Origin: Mumia quercus
GTDB taxonomy: Bacteria > Actinomycetota > Actinomycetes > Propionibacteriales > Nocardioidaceae
Reading direction: 5' to 3'
NCBI RefSeq assembly: GCF_025506335.1
Contig: NZ_JANZYO010000006.1
Location: forward strand, 164,349 to 228,348
DNA length: 64,000 nt
Below, one piece after another: positions 31,927 through 40,159 of the stretch (its first letter is position 1; every line of letters starts with the position of its first letter). The position numbers and the translations under genes were made by a program. A model generated the notes under the pieces. That model was not told where the DNA came from, did not search any database, and saw only the letters and a list, made by a program, of their open reading frames with translations.

Positions 31927-33167
31927 GTCGGATCCTCGCTCCTGAAACGCTCGAAGTCGCTCTGGTCGCCGGCGATCCACAGCGGCACGCTCGCCTTGAG
32001 CACCATCGTCAGCTGCACGATGAACTCGGGGTCGTGCAGGGCCTCCCCGAACAGCTCGTTGATGCGCTTCCAGCGGTAGCGCACCGTCTGGGCGTGCACC
32101 CCGAGACGTCCTGCGATCGCCGGGGCGCTGTCGCGGGTCTGCAGCCAGTCGAGCAGAGTCTCGGAGAGGATCTCGCGGGAGTTCGGGGTCTCGGCGAAGA
32201 GCGGGACGAGCAGTTCCTGCGCCATCTGACGACGCAGTGCTGGTTCCGAGTGCAGCCAGAGCATGGTGCGGTACTTGGCGCACTCGATCACCTCCTCGGA
32301 GATGATGCCCTTGTCCGAGAGGTCGAGTGCTCGGACGGTCCAGCGTCGGGCGTCGGCCACGTCACCGACGGACACCTTCCAGCTGGCGGCGATGCGGATC
32401 GTCGGTATCGCGTCGCGGAGCAGGGCGAGGACAGTGACGCTGTCGTCGACGGAGCAGACATAGACGGCGGGGGACGGAGACGTGCGCGCGAGGACCGGTG
32501 CGTCGGACTCGGCAAGGTCTGGCAGCTCAGTGCCGTCCGGCGCGTCGGCGCTCAGGACGACGACGCGAGGCGCGAGGACCCATGCGGCGTTCGCAGCAAG
32601 CCTGTCGATCTCCGCTGCGTCGCTCACGCCATCGAGCAGCCCGTCGAGAAGGCGACGCCGAGCGGCGACGATGTCGCTGTCCCGTGCACGCCGGGCGGCG
32701 TCGTAGCCTGTCGTCGCCTGGTCGGCCAGATGGTCGAGATAACCGAACAGGTCGTCGCCGAGCTTGCCCAGCACGTCTGCGGACAGATTGTGCTTCGAGG
32801 CAATGGCTCGAAGCTCGGCCCAAGCCTCACGGCCAGCGAGCTGGAGTGACTCGCGGAGCGCGGTGAGGGAGTGGCCGTCGCTGGCCTCGGCGTATCCCAT
32901 GCGTCGGAAGAGGTCGTCGACACGCGCCCCGGTTGACGAGGGCTTTCCCAGAACCATGTCAAGGAAATGGCTGATCGCGCCGGTCGCTGCAGTGCTGATG
33001 AGCTTGCTTCGCCGCCCCGTCGTCGAGCCGGCGAAAGACGGCACCTCTCGCTGGATCTTGGCGGTGATCCGCTCGACAAGGTCGTCAAGAGTCGGCTTGA
33101 CGAGATTGACGACGCCCGGCGGTACCTCTCCTGGCGAGAGGGCCTGGCCGGCCCCAGCCTCGATCAT
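31923..33167 (-). CDS. PucR/CdaR-like regulator, copy B
   Basis: The 414-residue protein parallels copy A throughout: VERITAKIQREVPSFAG near the N-terminus, VDDLFRRMGYAEASDG, and a C-terminal PucR helix-turn-helix in AETPNSREILSETLLDWLQ and AGRLGVHAQTVRYRWKRINE. The last 60 residues, ending KASVPLWIAGDQSDFERF, are nearly identical in both copies, while the middle sensor-like region has diverged. This suggests the same DNA target with different input signals. The ATG at 33167 is overlapped by a 12-codon leader ORF. A longer in-frame reading from within the conserved leader block cannot be excluded. Confidence 0.85.
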   Translation of the reverse strand: MIEAGAGQALSPGEVPPGVVNLVKPTLDDLVERITAKIQREVPSFAGSTTGRRSKLISTAATGAISHFLDMVLGKPSSTGARVDDLFRRMGYAEASDGHSLTALRESLQLAGREAWAELRAIASKHNLSADVLGKLGDDLFGYLDHLADQATTGYDAARRARDSDIVAARRRLLDGLLDGVSDAAEIDRLAANAAWVLAPRVVVLSADAPDGTELPDLAESDAPVLARTSPSPAVYVCSVDDSVTVLALLRDAIPTIRIAASWKVSVGDVADARRWTVRALDLSDKGIISEEVIECAKYRTMLWLHSEPALRRQMAQELLVPLFAETPNSREILSETLLDWLQTRDSAPAIAGRLGVHAQTVRYRWKRINELFGEALHDPEFIVQLTMVLKASVPLWIAGDQSDFERFRSEDPT

Positions 33168-33202
33168 GCCGGAGTCCTCGTGACGGTCTGACTGAGATCC
33201 AT
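33164..33202 (-). CDS. 12-codon leader peptide overlapping regulator B start
   Basis: ATG at 33202 opens a frame encoding MDLSQTVTRTPA that ends at the TGA inside the ATGA of the regulator start. The GGAGG in the conserved leader block lies 15 bases upstream, further than in copy A. Peptide sequences of the two copies share only the first two residues, but length, position and overlap are the same. Confidence 0.45.
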   Translation of the reverse strand: MDLSQTVTRTPA

Positions 33203-33211
33203 GGCTGTGCC

Positions 33212-33243
33212 CCCGCCCCTCCCGCGGTGTGCCGTGCATCACA
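33212..33243 (-). promoter_or_regulatory. Conserved 32-bp leader block, copy B
   Basis: This matches 30063-30094 at 31 of 32 positions and contains the TGTGATGC...GGCACA dyad and the G-rich ribosome binding site. A TAGGAC sequence just upstream (33246-33251 on the minus strand) could be a -10 element. Confidence 0.6.
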
Positions 33244-33272
33244 TGTCCTATCACAAAGGAACGTCGTTACGG

Positions 33273-33473
33273 TCCCGCAGGGCGCCGAAAGGAGGGAGGG
33301 TTTCCGGCCGCCCTGCGGGGCGTGAAACTAGCCAAGCAGGGCGCACCGACGCGCGGAAGGTGGGTGCGGTCCGCTCGGACGGACGTCCCACGCACCTGCG
33401 AGTTCGCCCCCCTTGTTGGGATAGCGATCCGAAGGCAGCCGACCCCGCGAGGTAGGTGTCGCCTGCGGGTCGG
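33273..33473. other. Gene-free stretch with hairpins
   Basis: No gene is supported. CCCGCAGGGCG (about 33273) can pair with CGCCCTGCGGG (about 33313-33323) around an A/G-rich loop, and CCGACCC (33439-33445) with GGGTCGG (33467-33473). Between them lies a complex GTGCGGTCCGCTCGGACGGAC region with further self-complementarity. I could not match this to a riboswitch class that I know. Confidence 0.35.
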
Positions 33474-33482
33474 GACATGGGT

Positions 33483-33517
33483 GAGGGGCGGTCCGGTGAT
33501 GGCCCGGACCGCCCCTC
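33483..33517 (-). terminator. Terminator after the 33545 gene
   Basis: GAGGGGCGGTCCGG (33483-33496) pairs with CCGGACCGCCCCTC (33504-33517). It lies 28 bases beyond the stop of the secreted-protein gene on the minus strand. Confidence 0.75.
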
Positions 33518-33544
33518 ATCGAACTCGATGTCAGGGATGGCGGC

Positions 33545-34162
33545 TCAGCCGACGCTGATTCGTCCGTTGCTGACGTTGAGATCGATCGTGCTTCCGTGTC
33601 CGGGCACGATCTGGTTGAGGATGAAGGTCTGCAGTCCGCAGTTCTGGAAGGCTCCGATGGTGTACTCGCCGACGAGGCGGCCGCCGTTGGTGACGTCGAA
33701 GGACTCCCCGGCCGGGGTGTTGGCGGGGATGGTGACGGGGACCTTGGTGCGGCAGTTGTTGCCCACGAAGGCAGGAAGGCCGCCGATGAGGACGTCGGAG
33801 AGGCGGATGTAGTACGACGCGGTCGAGGTGACCTTGTTGGCGCCATCGACGTAGGCGATGCTGCCGGTGACCGGGGCGGCCTCGATGAAGTTCACCTGAG
33901 CCTTCACCGGCAGGAAGCCCAGCAGGTGGAACTTGGTGTCGGCAGGCTGCAGAGGCATGTGGCCAGTGAACGTTCCATCATCGCTCTCCATCGCGAGGGA
34001 CAGCGTGGTGGGCTTGATCCACAGGTCGGAGTCGGTGGTGTTGATGTGCGACCAGCCGGTCGCGTCGTATTCGACGTTGAGTGTGACCGCGTTGGCGGCA
34101 GTGGGCATGAATGCCAGTGCAGCAGCAGCGCCGGCCACGGCGAGGGTACGAAGAATCTTCAC
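33545..34162 (-). CDS. Secreted protein of unknown function
   Basis: The 205-residue protein starts with a clear Sec signal peptide (MKILRTLAVAGAAAALAF, cleavage near TAANA-VT). The mature part is rich in beta-type sequence and has two cysteines (NNCRTK and QNCGLQ) that could form a disulfide. I do not recognise a family. It is followed by a terminator at 33483 and preceded by a second secreted-protein gene on the same strand with its own terminator, so each has its own transcription unit. The location next to a mce locus and between PucR-type regulators suggests a cell-envelope role, but this is only context. Confidence 0.7.
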   Translation of the reverse strand: MKILRTLAVAGAAAALAFMPTAANAVTLNVEYDATGWSHINTTDSDLWIKPTTLSLAMESDDGTFTGHMPLQPADTKFHLLGFLPVKAQVNFIEAAPVTGSIAYVDGANKVTSTASYYIRLSDVLIGGLPAFVGNNCRTKVPVTIPANTPAGESFDVTNGGRLVGEYTIGAFQNCGLQTFILNQIVPGHGSTIDLNVSNGRISVG

Positions 34163-34222
34163 GCTTTTTCCGTTCGAGTCGAGGGTGCGGATTGTCGGAA
34201 GGGTGAGGGGGATTGCGGGCTG

Positions 34223-34253
34223 AAGGCGGGGGACCCGAAGTCCCCCGCCTTCA
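34223..34253 (-). terminator. Terminator after the 34262 gene
   Basis: GAAGGCGGGGGAC (34223-34235) pairs with GTCCCCCGCCTTC (34241-34253) around a five-base loop, eight bases past the stop codon. Confidence 0.82.
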
Positions 34254-34261
34254 TGAGTGGA

Positions 34262-34933
34262 TCAAGTTGTGATCTTGATCGGCCACTCGGTGTTGTTGTC
34301 GGTCTTCGTGACGTGGTAGGTGCCGGCGAAGTTCGCCGAAGCGCCGTTCGGGATGAGGTTGAAGCAGCCGACCACGTTCGACACGGTCAGCGTCGAGCCC
34401 GCCGTGACGACCGAGAGGAGCTGCCCGTTGTGCGTGTGGGCGCCCGTGCTCGTGGCGTCGTTGAAGCTGCCGTTCACCGTTCCCGCGACCTTGAACGAGC
34501 ACAGACCTGGCGTCGCCGAGGTCACCGTCGCAGAGATGTTGACGAGCCGGCCGGGGGTGACCGTGCCGCTCTCGTTCCCGGTGATCTGCAGCCCCCACGT
34601 GCCGGAGTGCGCCACGTTCATCGGGATACCCAGCGGACCGACGCAGCCGCTCCACGTGGTACCCGTGATGGTCGCCACGTTGGGTGTCGGGTAGGGCGTG
34701 TAGGACCCTGCCGTGACCGACCCGGTCGCCGTGCCGCTGGTGCACGACATGGCGACGCCGCCGGCGTTGAAGCTGATCGCGCCCGTGGTGTGGCCGCTGA
34801 TCGCGTGGCTTCCGGTCGTGGCTCCGCCAACGGTCACGTTCGCGGGCGGTCCGGCGTAGGCGGTGGTGGCTGCCACCCCAACGAACGCTGCTGCCCCCAC
34901 TGCTGCGCCGACTCCTCGGATGAAGCGTCTCAT
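34262..34933 (-). CDS. Secreted protein of unknown function, cysteine-containing
   Basis: The 223-residue protein has a Sec signal peptide (RRFIRGVGAAVGAAAFVG, cleavage near AYA-GPP) and a mature part rich in Gly, Thr and Ser with four cysteines (MSCTS, WSGCVG, LCSFKV, VGCFNL). The pattern suggests a compact beta-sandwich held by two disulfides. I do not recognise a family. AGGGGAG precedes the ATG. It is divergent from the 35269 gene across a 335-bp region. Confidence 0.7.
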   Translation of the reverse strand: MRRFIRGVGAAVGAAAFVGVAATTAYAGPPANVTVGGATTGSHAISGHTTGAISFNAGGVAMSCTSGTATGSVTAGSYTPYPTPNVATITGTTWSGCVGPLGIPMNVAHSGTWGLQITGNESGTVTPGRLVNISATVTSATPGLCSFKVAGTVNGSFNDATSTGAHTHNGQLLSVVTAGSTLTVSNVVGCFNLIPNGASANFAGTYHVTKTDNNTEWPIKITT

Positions 34934-35268
34934 GATGAGACTCCCCTCGTTCTCGTCGTTCTCGGTTTCGCCCGGACGGTTGTCCGTGGCACTCGCATTC
35001 CAGCAGTCGCGTGACCTGGTTCACATCGCCCAGGACGCACATCCTTGAGATATGGGACGGACATCCAAGTTTCGGCTTCCGCCTCATGACGGCTTGGGAT
35101 AGATATCTCCGCTTCGGCGCACCGCGTCTCACGAGGTGACGGTCGAGATCGGCCGTTCGTGCAGCGGTCTGGAGCGGGCAGGGCTCAGGTCGGATAGGCA
35201 TCCGAGTTCGTGGTGAAACGAACCGATTCTCTGGATCTCGTCCAGCGGCCCGTGTCACGATCGGCCCC
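34934..35268. other. Divergent intergenic region with short dyads
   Basis: No gene is supported. It must hold the promoters of the two divergent secreted-protein genes. GTGACCTGGTTCAC (about 35009-35022) and TCACGAGGTGA (about 35128-35138) are short dyads. GAGATAT near 35047 is inverted as ATATCTC near 35102. Confidence 0.35.
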
Positions 35269-36300
35269 ATGCGAGTTCTGGGGACCCGCCTCCGCAAGGC
35301 GGCCGTGGCGACGTCTGTCGCCGCGACTTTGGCCATCGCCGGCGGTGCGGCCGCAGAGCCAGATTCCACGTATCCCAATCTTCCCAAGCAGCTCGGTTTC
35401 GGCATGGTCGGGAGCGGGACGACCACGCTCGCGTACGTGAGGCCGTCAAAGCAGTGGATGCAGCTGGCGGACGCCCTGGTCGTCGCCGACACCATCGTCG
35501 CTCTGGCCGGCAATCCGAGCTGTCACGGCGTGATCGAGCCACCAGAACGCTGCGAGCTCGCACCGAACTCGTACCAAGGCTTTCCGTTCACTGCCAGGGT
35601 GTTCCCGGTCACCCCGAAGAAGCCGATCGAGTCGTCGACCTTCCGCACGTTCCCGCCGGTGAAGATCCGAACGGTCGCCTTCGGAACCATCCCCGCCACC
35701 GCGACAGTCGAGCTGCGACTGCGGTCCGGAGCTGACGGACTTCCCGAGCCGCTGGTGGCAACGACCGACGATGACTACTATCAGCGACTTCTCGGGCCTT
35801 GCGGTGACTGCTTCCCGACCGACAACTATCACCGGATCAGTGACTCCGACGTCCGTGGGACCTTGGATGTCCGGCTGTCGGAGCTCGTCGTCGATGGAGT
35901 GACGATGAACGTCGGCCCGCGGTGTGAGGCGAAGGGTGCGGTTCTCCGTGGACGTGGCGAAGGCTACTTCTCCAACCAGGACAACACCGCATGGCGTGAC
36001 CTGTCGACCGGCGAGCCGTTGGATTTCGACTCCCGCCTCGGAGTGCCCGTGGGCAAGTACAACGCCGCGCTGGGCGGCGTCATCCGGGCAACGATCGACG
36101 TTCCTCGCTTCGTCGGGTGCGGGACCGGCGGTGAGAACCTGAGCCCGCTGGTGAGCTCGGTCGCCTCGGGCCGGGACTTCCCCGTCGTGGTGACGCAGGC
36201 GAAGGCGCACGGACTCTGCTGGAACACGGTGCCGAGTCTGATCGATCTCGGCCAGTGCCCGTACGTGGGTGAGATGCCGTACCCCACCAACAACGGTTGA
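35269..36300 (+). CDS. Secreted cysteine-rich protein of unknown function
   Basis: The 343-residue protein has a Sec signal peptide (LRKAAVATSVAATLAIAGG, cleavage near AAA-EP) and eight cysteines in the mature part, including PCGDCFP, GCGTG, LCWN and QCPYVG. I do not recognise a family. The mature sequence begins with a low-charge segment and ends PYPTNNG. A CACGAT hexamer seven bases before the ATG would fit a leaderless transcript, since no ribosome binding site is evident. It is convergent with the first RCC1-type gene across a shared terminator. Confidence 0.7.
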   Translation: MRVLGTRLRKAAVATSVAATLAIAGGAAAEPDSTYPNLPKQLGFGMVGSGTTTLAYVRPSKQWMQLADALVVADTIVALAGNPSCHGVIEPPERCELAPNSYQGFPFTARVFPVTPKKPIESSTFRTFPPVKIRTVAFGTIPATATVELRLRSGADGLPEPLVATTDDDYYQRLLGPCGDCFPTDNYHRISDSDVRGTLDVRLSELVVDGVTMNVGPRCEAKGAVLRGRGEGYFSNQDNTAWRDLSTGEPLDFDSRLGVPVGKYNAALGGVIRATIDVPRFVGCGTGGENLSPLVSSVASGRDFPVVVTQAKAHGLCWNTVPSLIDLGQCPYVGEMPYPTNNG

Positions 36301-36346
36301 CGCCGAGCCCTCATCACGCGGCCAAGCCCTTGCGGCCCCACAACGA

Positions 36347-36376
36347 AGGCGCCCCACCCGAGCGGGTGGGGCGCCT
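36347..36376. terminator. Bidirectional terminator
   Basis: AGGCGCCCCACCCG (36347-36360) pairs perfectly with CGGGTGGGGCGCCT (36363-36376) over a two-base loop. It lies between convergent genes ending at 36300 and 36405. Confidence 0.85.
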
Positions 36377-36404
36377 CATCACGACATCGTCAGGTGCTGC
36401 GGTC

Positions 36405-38216
36405 TCAGGCCTTTCGGACCTTGACCTTGATCGTCTTCGCCGACTTGTTCACCGTGGCCGACCCCAGGTAGCGGACCGACAGCTTGACCTTCCCGGCCTT
36501 GGGCAGCTTCTTGAGTCGGACGACTGCGGTTCCGTTGGCCTTCAGACGGGCAGTTCCGACCTTCTTCGCGCCGAGGAAGACGGCGACCGTGCCGTTGGCG
36601 CGGACTCCTGTCGCTCGGACCGAGACCTTGACCTTCGCCCTGGTCTTCTTAGCGACGATCTTCTTCGTGGCTGCCTTGGCGCTGACCTTGGCGTTGGCCT
36701 TGGCAACGCTAATCCGCACGCTGGTGGCGGATGCCTTCACCGTGGCACTGCCTGCGTACCGGATCGTGAGGGTGTGCACTCCAGGAGTGAGTGCCGTCTT
36801 CGGAAGCGTCAACGACGCTCGACCCGACTGAGCAGTCCCCGTGGCGAGCCGCCGGGTTCCCTTGGAGACGTCCACCCTGCCGCTGGCACCGGCGGGAGAG
36901 ATGAGGACGTTGACCCGCGGCGCGCTCGCGCCGTACCGCACTGCTGCGGCGCTGGCCCGTACGGTCGAGGCGACCTGTGGAAGGGCGACCGGCGCCGTTG
37001 CGGCGGACGTCGCGCTGACGGTCTCGCCGCCCTTCGTCGCGGTCTGAGTCACCGTGATCCGCTTCCCAAGATGGGCGCTCGTCAGAGCGAGAGTCGTCCC
37101 CGTCGCGCCGGTGATGGGCGTGCCATCGGCCTTCCACTGCGAGGTCACGGTCTCAGGCGCGCCAGAGAACGTCCCCGAGGAGAGCGAGAGACTGTGTCCG
37201 GTCGTGGCCGTTCCGCTGACGCGCGGCGGAGTCGCTGTCCGCAACGCGGCGTACAACCCCAACGTCGTGGATTCGCTCGTCGACGCCTGGGTGTATCGAT
37301 GGTCCTCGAGAAGCTTCAGCAGCCCTCCGCTGGCATCGAAGACGAACACCTTGCCCGACTCGGTGAGGACCGAGAACCGATTGGCGTTGGGGATCGAGAT
37401 CGACACGGCCTTCTCGCCGCCCAGGACCGTCTCGACGGCGGCATTCACGAGGGCGTCGCTCGAAGGCGTCCCTCTCCAGAGGTGAACCCGGTGGTCGTCG
37501 GTGATGGCGCCGGAGACGCCTGCTCCGTTGGCGATGGCGATCGTCCTCCCCTGGATCTCGGCCGGCACAGGGAGACGCGCACAACCGCAAGAGGACTCTT
37601 CCCCCCAACCCACCACGGTGCCGTCAGACTTGAGAGCCAGCTGGAGCCCTTCGCTGGCGGCGACGTCGACGACGTTGGACAGACCGGCGGGAACGGCGAA
37701 CGCGCCGGTCGACTTGCGGCCCCACGTGACGACCGTGCCGTCCTTCTTGAGCGCGAGCGCCGTCCATGACGGGGCAGAGACCTTCGTCACGTCTCGCAGA
37801 CCCGCGGGAACGTTGGTGATGCCCCAGCCGGGATCGCCCCACGCGACGACGGTGCCGTTGGAACGGAGTGCGACACCGTTCAACCCCGCCTCCACGGCGA
37901 TGACATCCGACAGACCAGCGGGAACCTTCACGTTGTTGCGGGCGGCATCACCGATGCCGTCCCCCCAAGCGGTGACCTTCCCGTCGGCCGTGAGGGCAAA
38001 GTTGAATCCGCCGCCAGCAGCGACGGCGGTGACGGCCTTTCCGCTGAGCGAGGCAGGGATGGTGCTGAGAACCGGACTGCTGCCCCACCCGGTGACGGCT
38101 CCGGCATCCGCAAGCGGAACCCGGCCGGAGTCGGCGGTTGCGGGGCCCGGTAAGGCACCCAGGGCGAGTGCGCTCGAAGCCACGGCGACAGCGCCGCGGC
38201 GAAGCAGTGAATGCAT
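36405..38216 (-). CDS. Secreted RCC1-repeat protein with Ig-like C-terminal domains, paralogue 1
   Basis: The 603-residue protein has a signal peptide, then a series of RCC1-type blades of the form LALKSDGTVVGWG and VALRSNGTVVAWG (about residues 40-310), an Ig-like/bacterial surface domain with VTSQWKADGTPITGATG (about 330-400), and a lysine-rich C-terminal half with repeated beta-type units ending GKVKLSVRYLGSATVNKS and KVKVRKA. It is exported and probably bound to the envelope through its very basic tail. RCC1 propellers mediate protein contacts. The target is unknown. It is about half identical to the neighbouring 38292 product, so the pair is a tandem duplication. Confidence 0.82.
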   Translation of the reverse strand: MHSLLRRGAVAVASSALALGALPGPATADSGRVPLADAGAVTGWGSSPVLSTIPASLSGKAVTAVAAGGGFNFALTADGKVTAWGDGIGDAARNNVKVPAGLSDVIAVEAGLNGVALRSNGTVVAWGDPGWGITNVPAGLRDVTKVSAPSWTALALKKDGTVVTWGRKSTGAFAVPAGLSNVVDVAASEGLQLALKSDGTVVGWGEESSCGCARLPVPAEIQGRTIAIANGAGVSGAITDDHRVHLWRGTPSSDALVNAAVETVLGGEKAVSISIPNANRFSVLTESGKVFVFDASGGLLKLLEDHRYTQASTSESTTLGLYAALRTATPPRVSGTATTGHSLSLSSGTFSGAPETVTSQWKADGTPITGATGTTLALTSAHLGKRITVTQTATKGGETVSATSAATAPVALPQVASTVRASAAAVRYGASAPRVNVLISPAGASGRVDVSKGTRRLATGTAQSGRASLTLPKTALTPGVHTLTIRYAGSATVKASATSVRISVAKANAKVSAKAATKKIVAKKTRAKVKVSVRATGVRANGTVAVFLGAKKVGTARLKANGTAVVRLKKLPKAGKVKLSVRYLGSATVNKSAKTIKVKVRKA

Positions 38217-38244
38217 GATGCTCTTCTCCTTGTCGATGAGGGGA

Positions 38245-38275
38245 GGGGTGCCTCGTCGATCGGACGAGGCACCCC
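38245..38275 (-). terminator. Terminator between the RCC1 paralogues
   Basis: GGGGTGCCTCGTC (38245-38257) pairs with GACGAGGCACCCC (38263-38275), 17 bases beyond the stop of the 38292 gene, so the two paralogues are transcribed separately. Confidence 0.8.
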
Positions 38276-38291
38276 CGTTGCGCGTCGAGCG

Positions 38292-40085
38292 CTACCGCTT
38301 GCGGACCTTGAGCCTGAGGGTGGTGGTAGCCACGTCCACGGTGCTCGAGCCCAGGTAGCGGATCTTGAGCTTGGTCTTGCCGGCCTTCGGCAGCTTCTTC
38401 AGCGTCACCACGGCTGTGCCGTTCGCCTTCACGCGTGCCGTCCCCACCTTCTTCTTCCCGACGAAGACGGCGACCTTGCCGCTCGCACGGACGTTCGAGC
38501 GGACCGAGACCTTCACCTTGGCCTTTGTCCTCTTGGCGACGACCTTCTTCGTCCTGACCTTCGCGGCGACGGTTGCCTTCGCCTTGGAGATGTTCAGCCG
38601 GACGCCGACCGCCGACGGCTTCGTCGTGGCATCTCCGGCGTAGCGGACCGTGAGGTTGTGGCGACCCGGGGCGAGCGCGGTGCGAGGGAGCGTGACGACT
38701 GCTCGGCCTGCCGAGAGCCGACCGACGGCGAGCCGGCGACTTCCCGCAGCAACCTCGACGGTGCCGGAGGCGGTCGGCGGCGCGAGGCTGACCCGGACCT
38801 GGGGCGCGACGCCGTAACGGACTGTCGGCGCGTTTGCGGTCAGCCGCGAGGTCACCGCGAGCGGCGCGACGGGTGCCGTCGCTGCCGACGTGGTGGTCTC
38901 CGTCTTGTCGCCCTTCGTGGCCGTCTGGGTGACAGTGATGCGCTTCCCGACGTGTGCGGCCGTCAGCGTGAGCTCGCTGCCGGTTGCCCCGCTGATCGGT
39001 GTGCCGTTCGCCTTCCACTGAGAAACCACAGTGTCCGGCGTCTCGTTGAAGGTCGCGGGCGTCAGGGTGAGCTTCTGCCCGACCTTCGCCGTGCCCGACA
39101 CCTTGGGTGCAGTGAGTGCGTTGAGCCCCGTGACGAGCGCGAGGTTGTGGGACGTGCCCGCGGAGATCGCAGCGATCGGCTGGCCCTCGAGCGAGGCCGG
39201 AACCTCGTTCATGCTGGCCGCGTCGGGATTGGCGCCCCCACCCCAGGAGAAGACCCGGCCAGACTCGGTCCGCACGACGATCGTCGTGCTGATGTCCACC
39301 TCAGCGATCTCCTCGTCACCGAGCGCGTCCGGCCGCGGATCGGCCGCCATCGACCCCCACAGGTGCAGCACGCCGTCATCGGTGAGCGCCGCGCTCGTGC
39401 TCATCCCGGCCGCGATCTGCGTGACGTGACCCTGGATCTCGTCGGGGACGTCCAGCTCCCCGGCGATGTTCATCAGACCCCACGCCGTGACCGTGCCGTC
39501 GGACTTCAGGCCGAGCACGTGGGTCGGCGCGGATGCCAGGGACGCGACGTCCGACAGGCCGTCGGGCACGGGAAGCGTGGCGGCGCTGGCACCCCACGTC
39601 GCGACTGTTCCGTCTGCCTTGACGGCCATCGCCATCAGCGGCGTCATCTCGATCGCCTTGACGGGCCCGAGCGTGGCGGGAACGGTGTTCACGCCCGTGT
39701 TGCTGTTGCCCCAGGCGACGACGGTGCCGTCGTCCTTCAGCGCGAGCGCGTTCTGCGCGCCCGCCGAGAGGGCCTTGACGTCGTCGAGGCCCTCGGGGAG
39801 GAGGAACACCGGATCGGCGGAGTCGCGGCCCCAGGCGGCAACGGTGCCGTCGCTGACGAGCGCGAGGCTGAAGTACGAGCCCGCCTCGATCGCCGCGACC
39901 TTCTTCCCGTCGAGTCCGGTCGGCACCTGGGACTCGACGTCTGGGTTGCCCCACGCGGCCACCTTGCCTTCACTGCCCGGCGTGACGGGCGTGCCCAGCT
40001 CGGCGTGCGCAGGGACGGTCATCCCGAGCGTCACGACCGCGCCGGCGATGACGCCGGTGGCGCCCCGTCGTACGAGGGTCTTCAT
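38292..40085 (-). CDS. Secreted RCC1-repeat protein with Ig-like C-terminal domains, paralogue 2
   Basis: The 597-residue protein starts with a signal peptide (MKTLVRRGATGVIAGAVV, cleavage near AHA-EL). RCC1-type blades such as LALVSDGTVAAWG and LALKDDGTVVAWG follow (about residues 30-310), then VVSQWKANGTPISGATG in an Ig-like domain and a basic C-terminal region ending LRLKVRKR. I chose the ATG at 40085 for the signal peptide; an upstream in-frame reading has none. Paralogue 1 has the same domain order. The regulator gene 40160-41305 lies upstream on the same strand. Confidence 0.82.
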   Translation of the reverse strand: MKTLVRRGATGVIAGAVVTLGMTVPAHAELGTPVTPGSEGKVAAWGNPDVESQVPTGLDGKKVAAIEAGSYFSLALVSDGTVAAWGRDSADPVFLLPEGLDDVKALSAGAQNALALKDDGTVVAWGNSNTGVNTVPATLGPVKAIEMTPLMAMAVKADGTVATWGASAATLPVPDGLSDVASLASAPTHVLGLKSDGTVTAWGLMNIAGELDVPDEIQGHVTQIAAGMSTSAALTDDGVLHLWGSMAADPRPDALGDEEIAEVDISTTIVVRTESGRVFSWGGGANPDAASMNEVPASLEGQPIAAISAGTSHNLALVTGLNALTAPKVSGTAKVGQKLTLTPATFNETPDTVVSQWKANGTPISGATGSELTLTAAHVGKRITVTQTATKGDKTETTTSAATAPVAPLAVTSRLTANAPTVRYGVAPQVRVSLAPPTASGTVEVAAGSRRLAVGRLSAGRAVVTLPRTALAPGRHNLTVRYAGDATTKPSAVGVRLNISKAKATVAAKVRTKKVVAKRTKAKVKVSVRSNVRASGKVAVFVGKKKVGTARVKANGTAVVTLKKLPKAGKTKLKIRYLGSSTVDVATTTLRLKVRKR

Positions 40086-40159
40086 GGTTGTCTCTCTTTC
40101 TCTTGGCGGCACGACGAAGGTGTGTCGGTCTGCCGGAAACCGGGGGATGGGGTTGGGGA

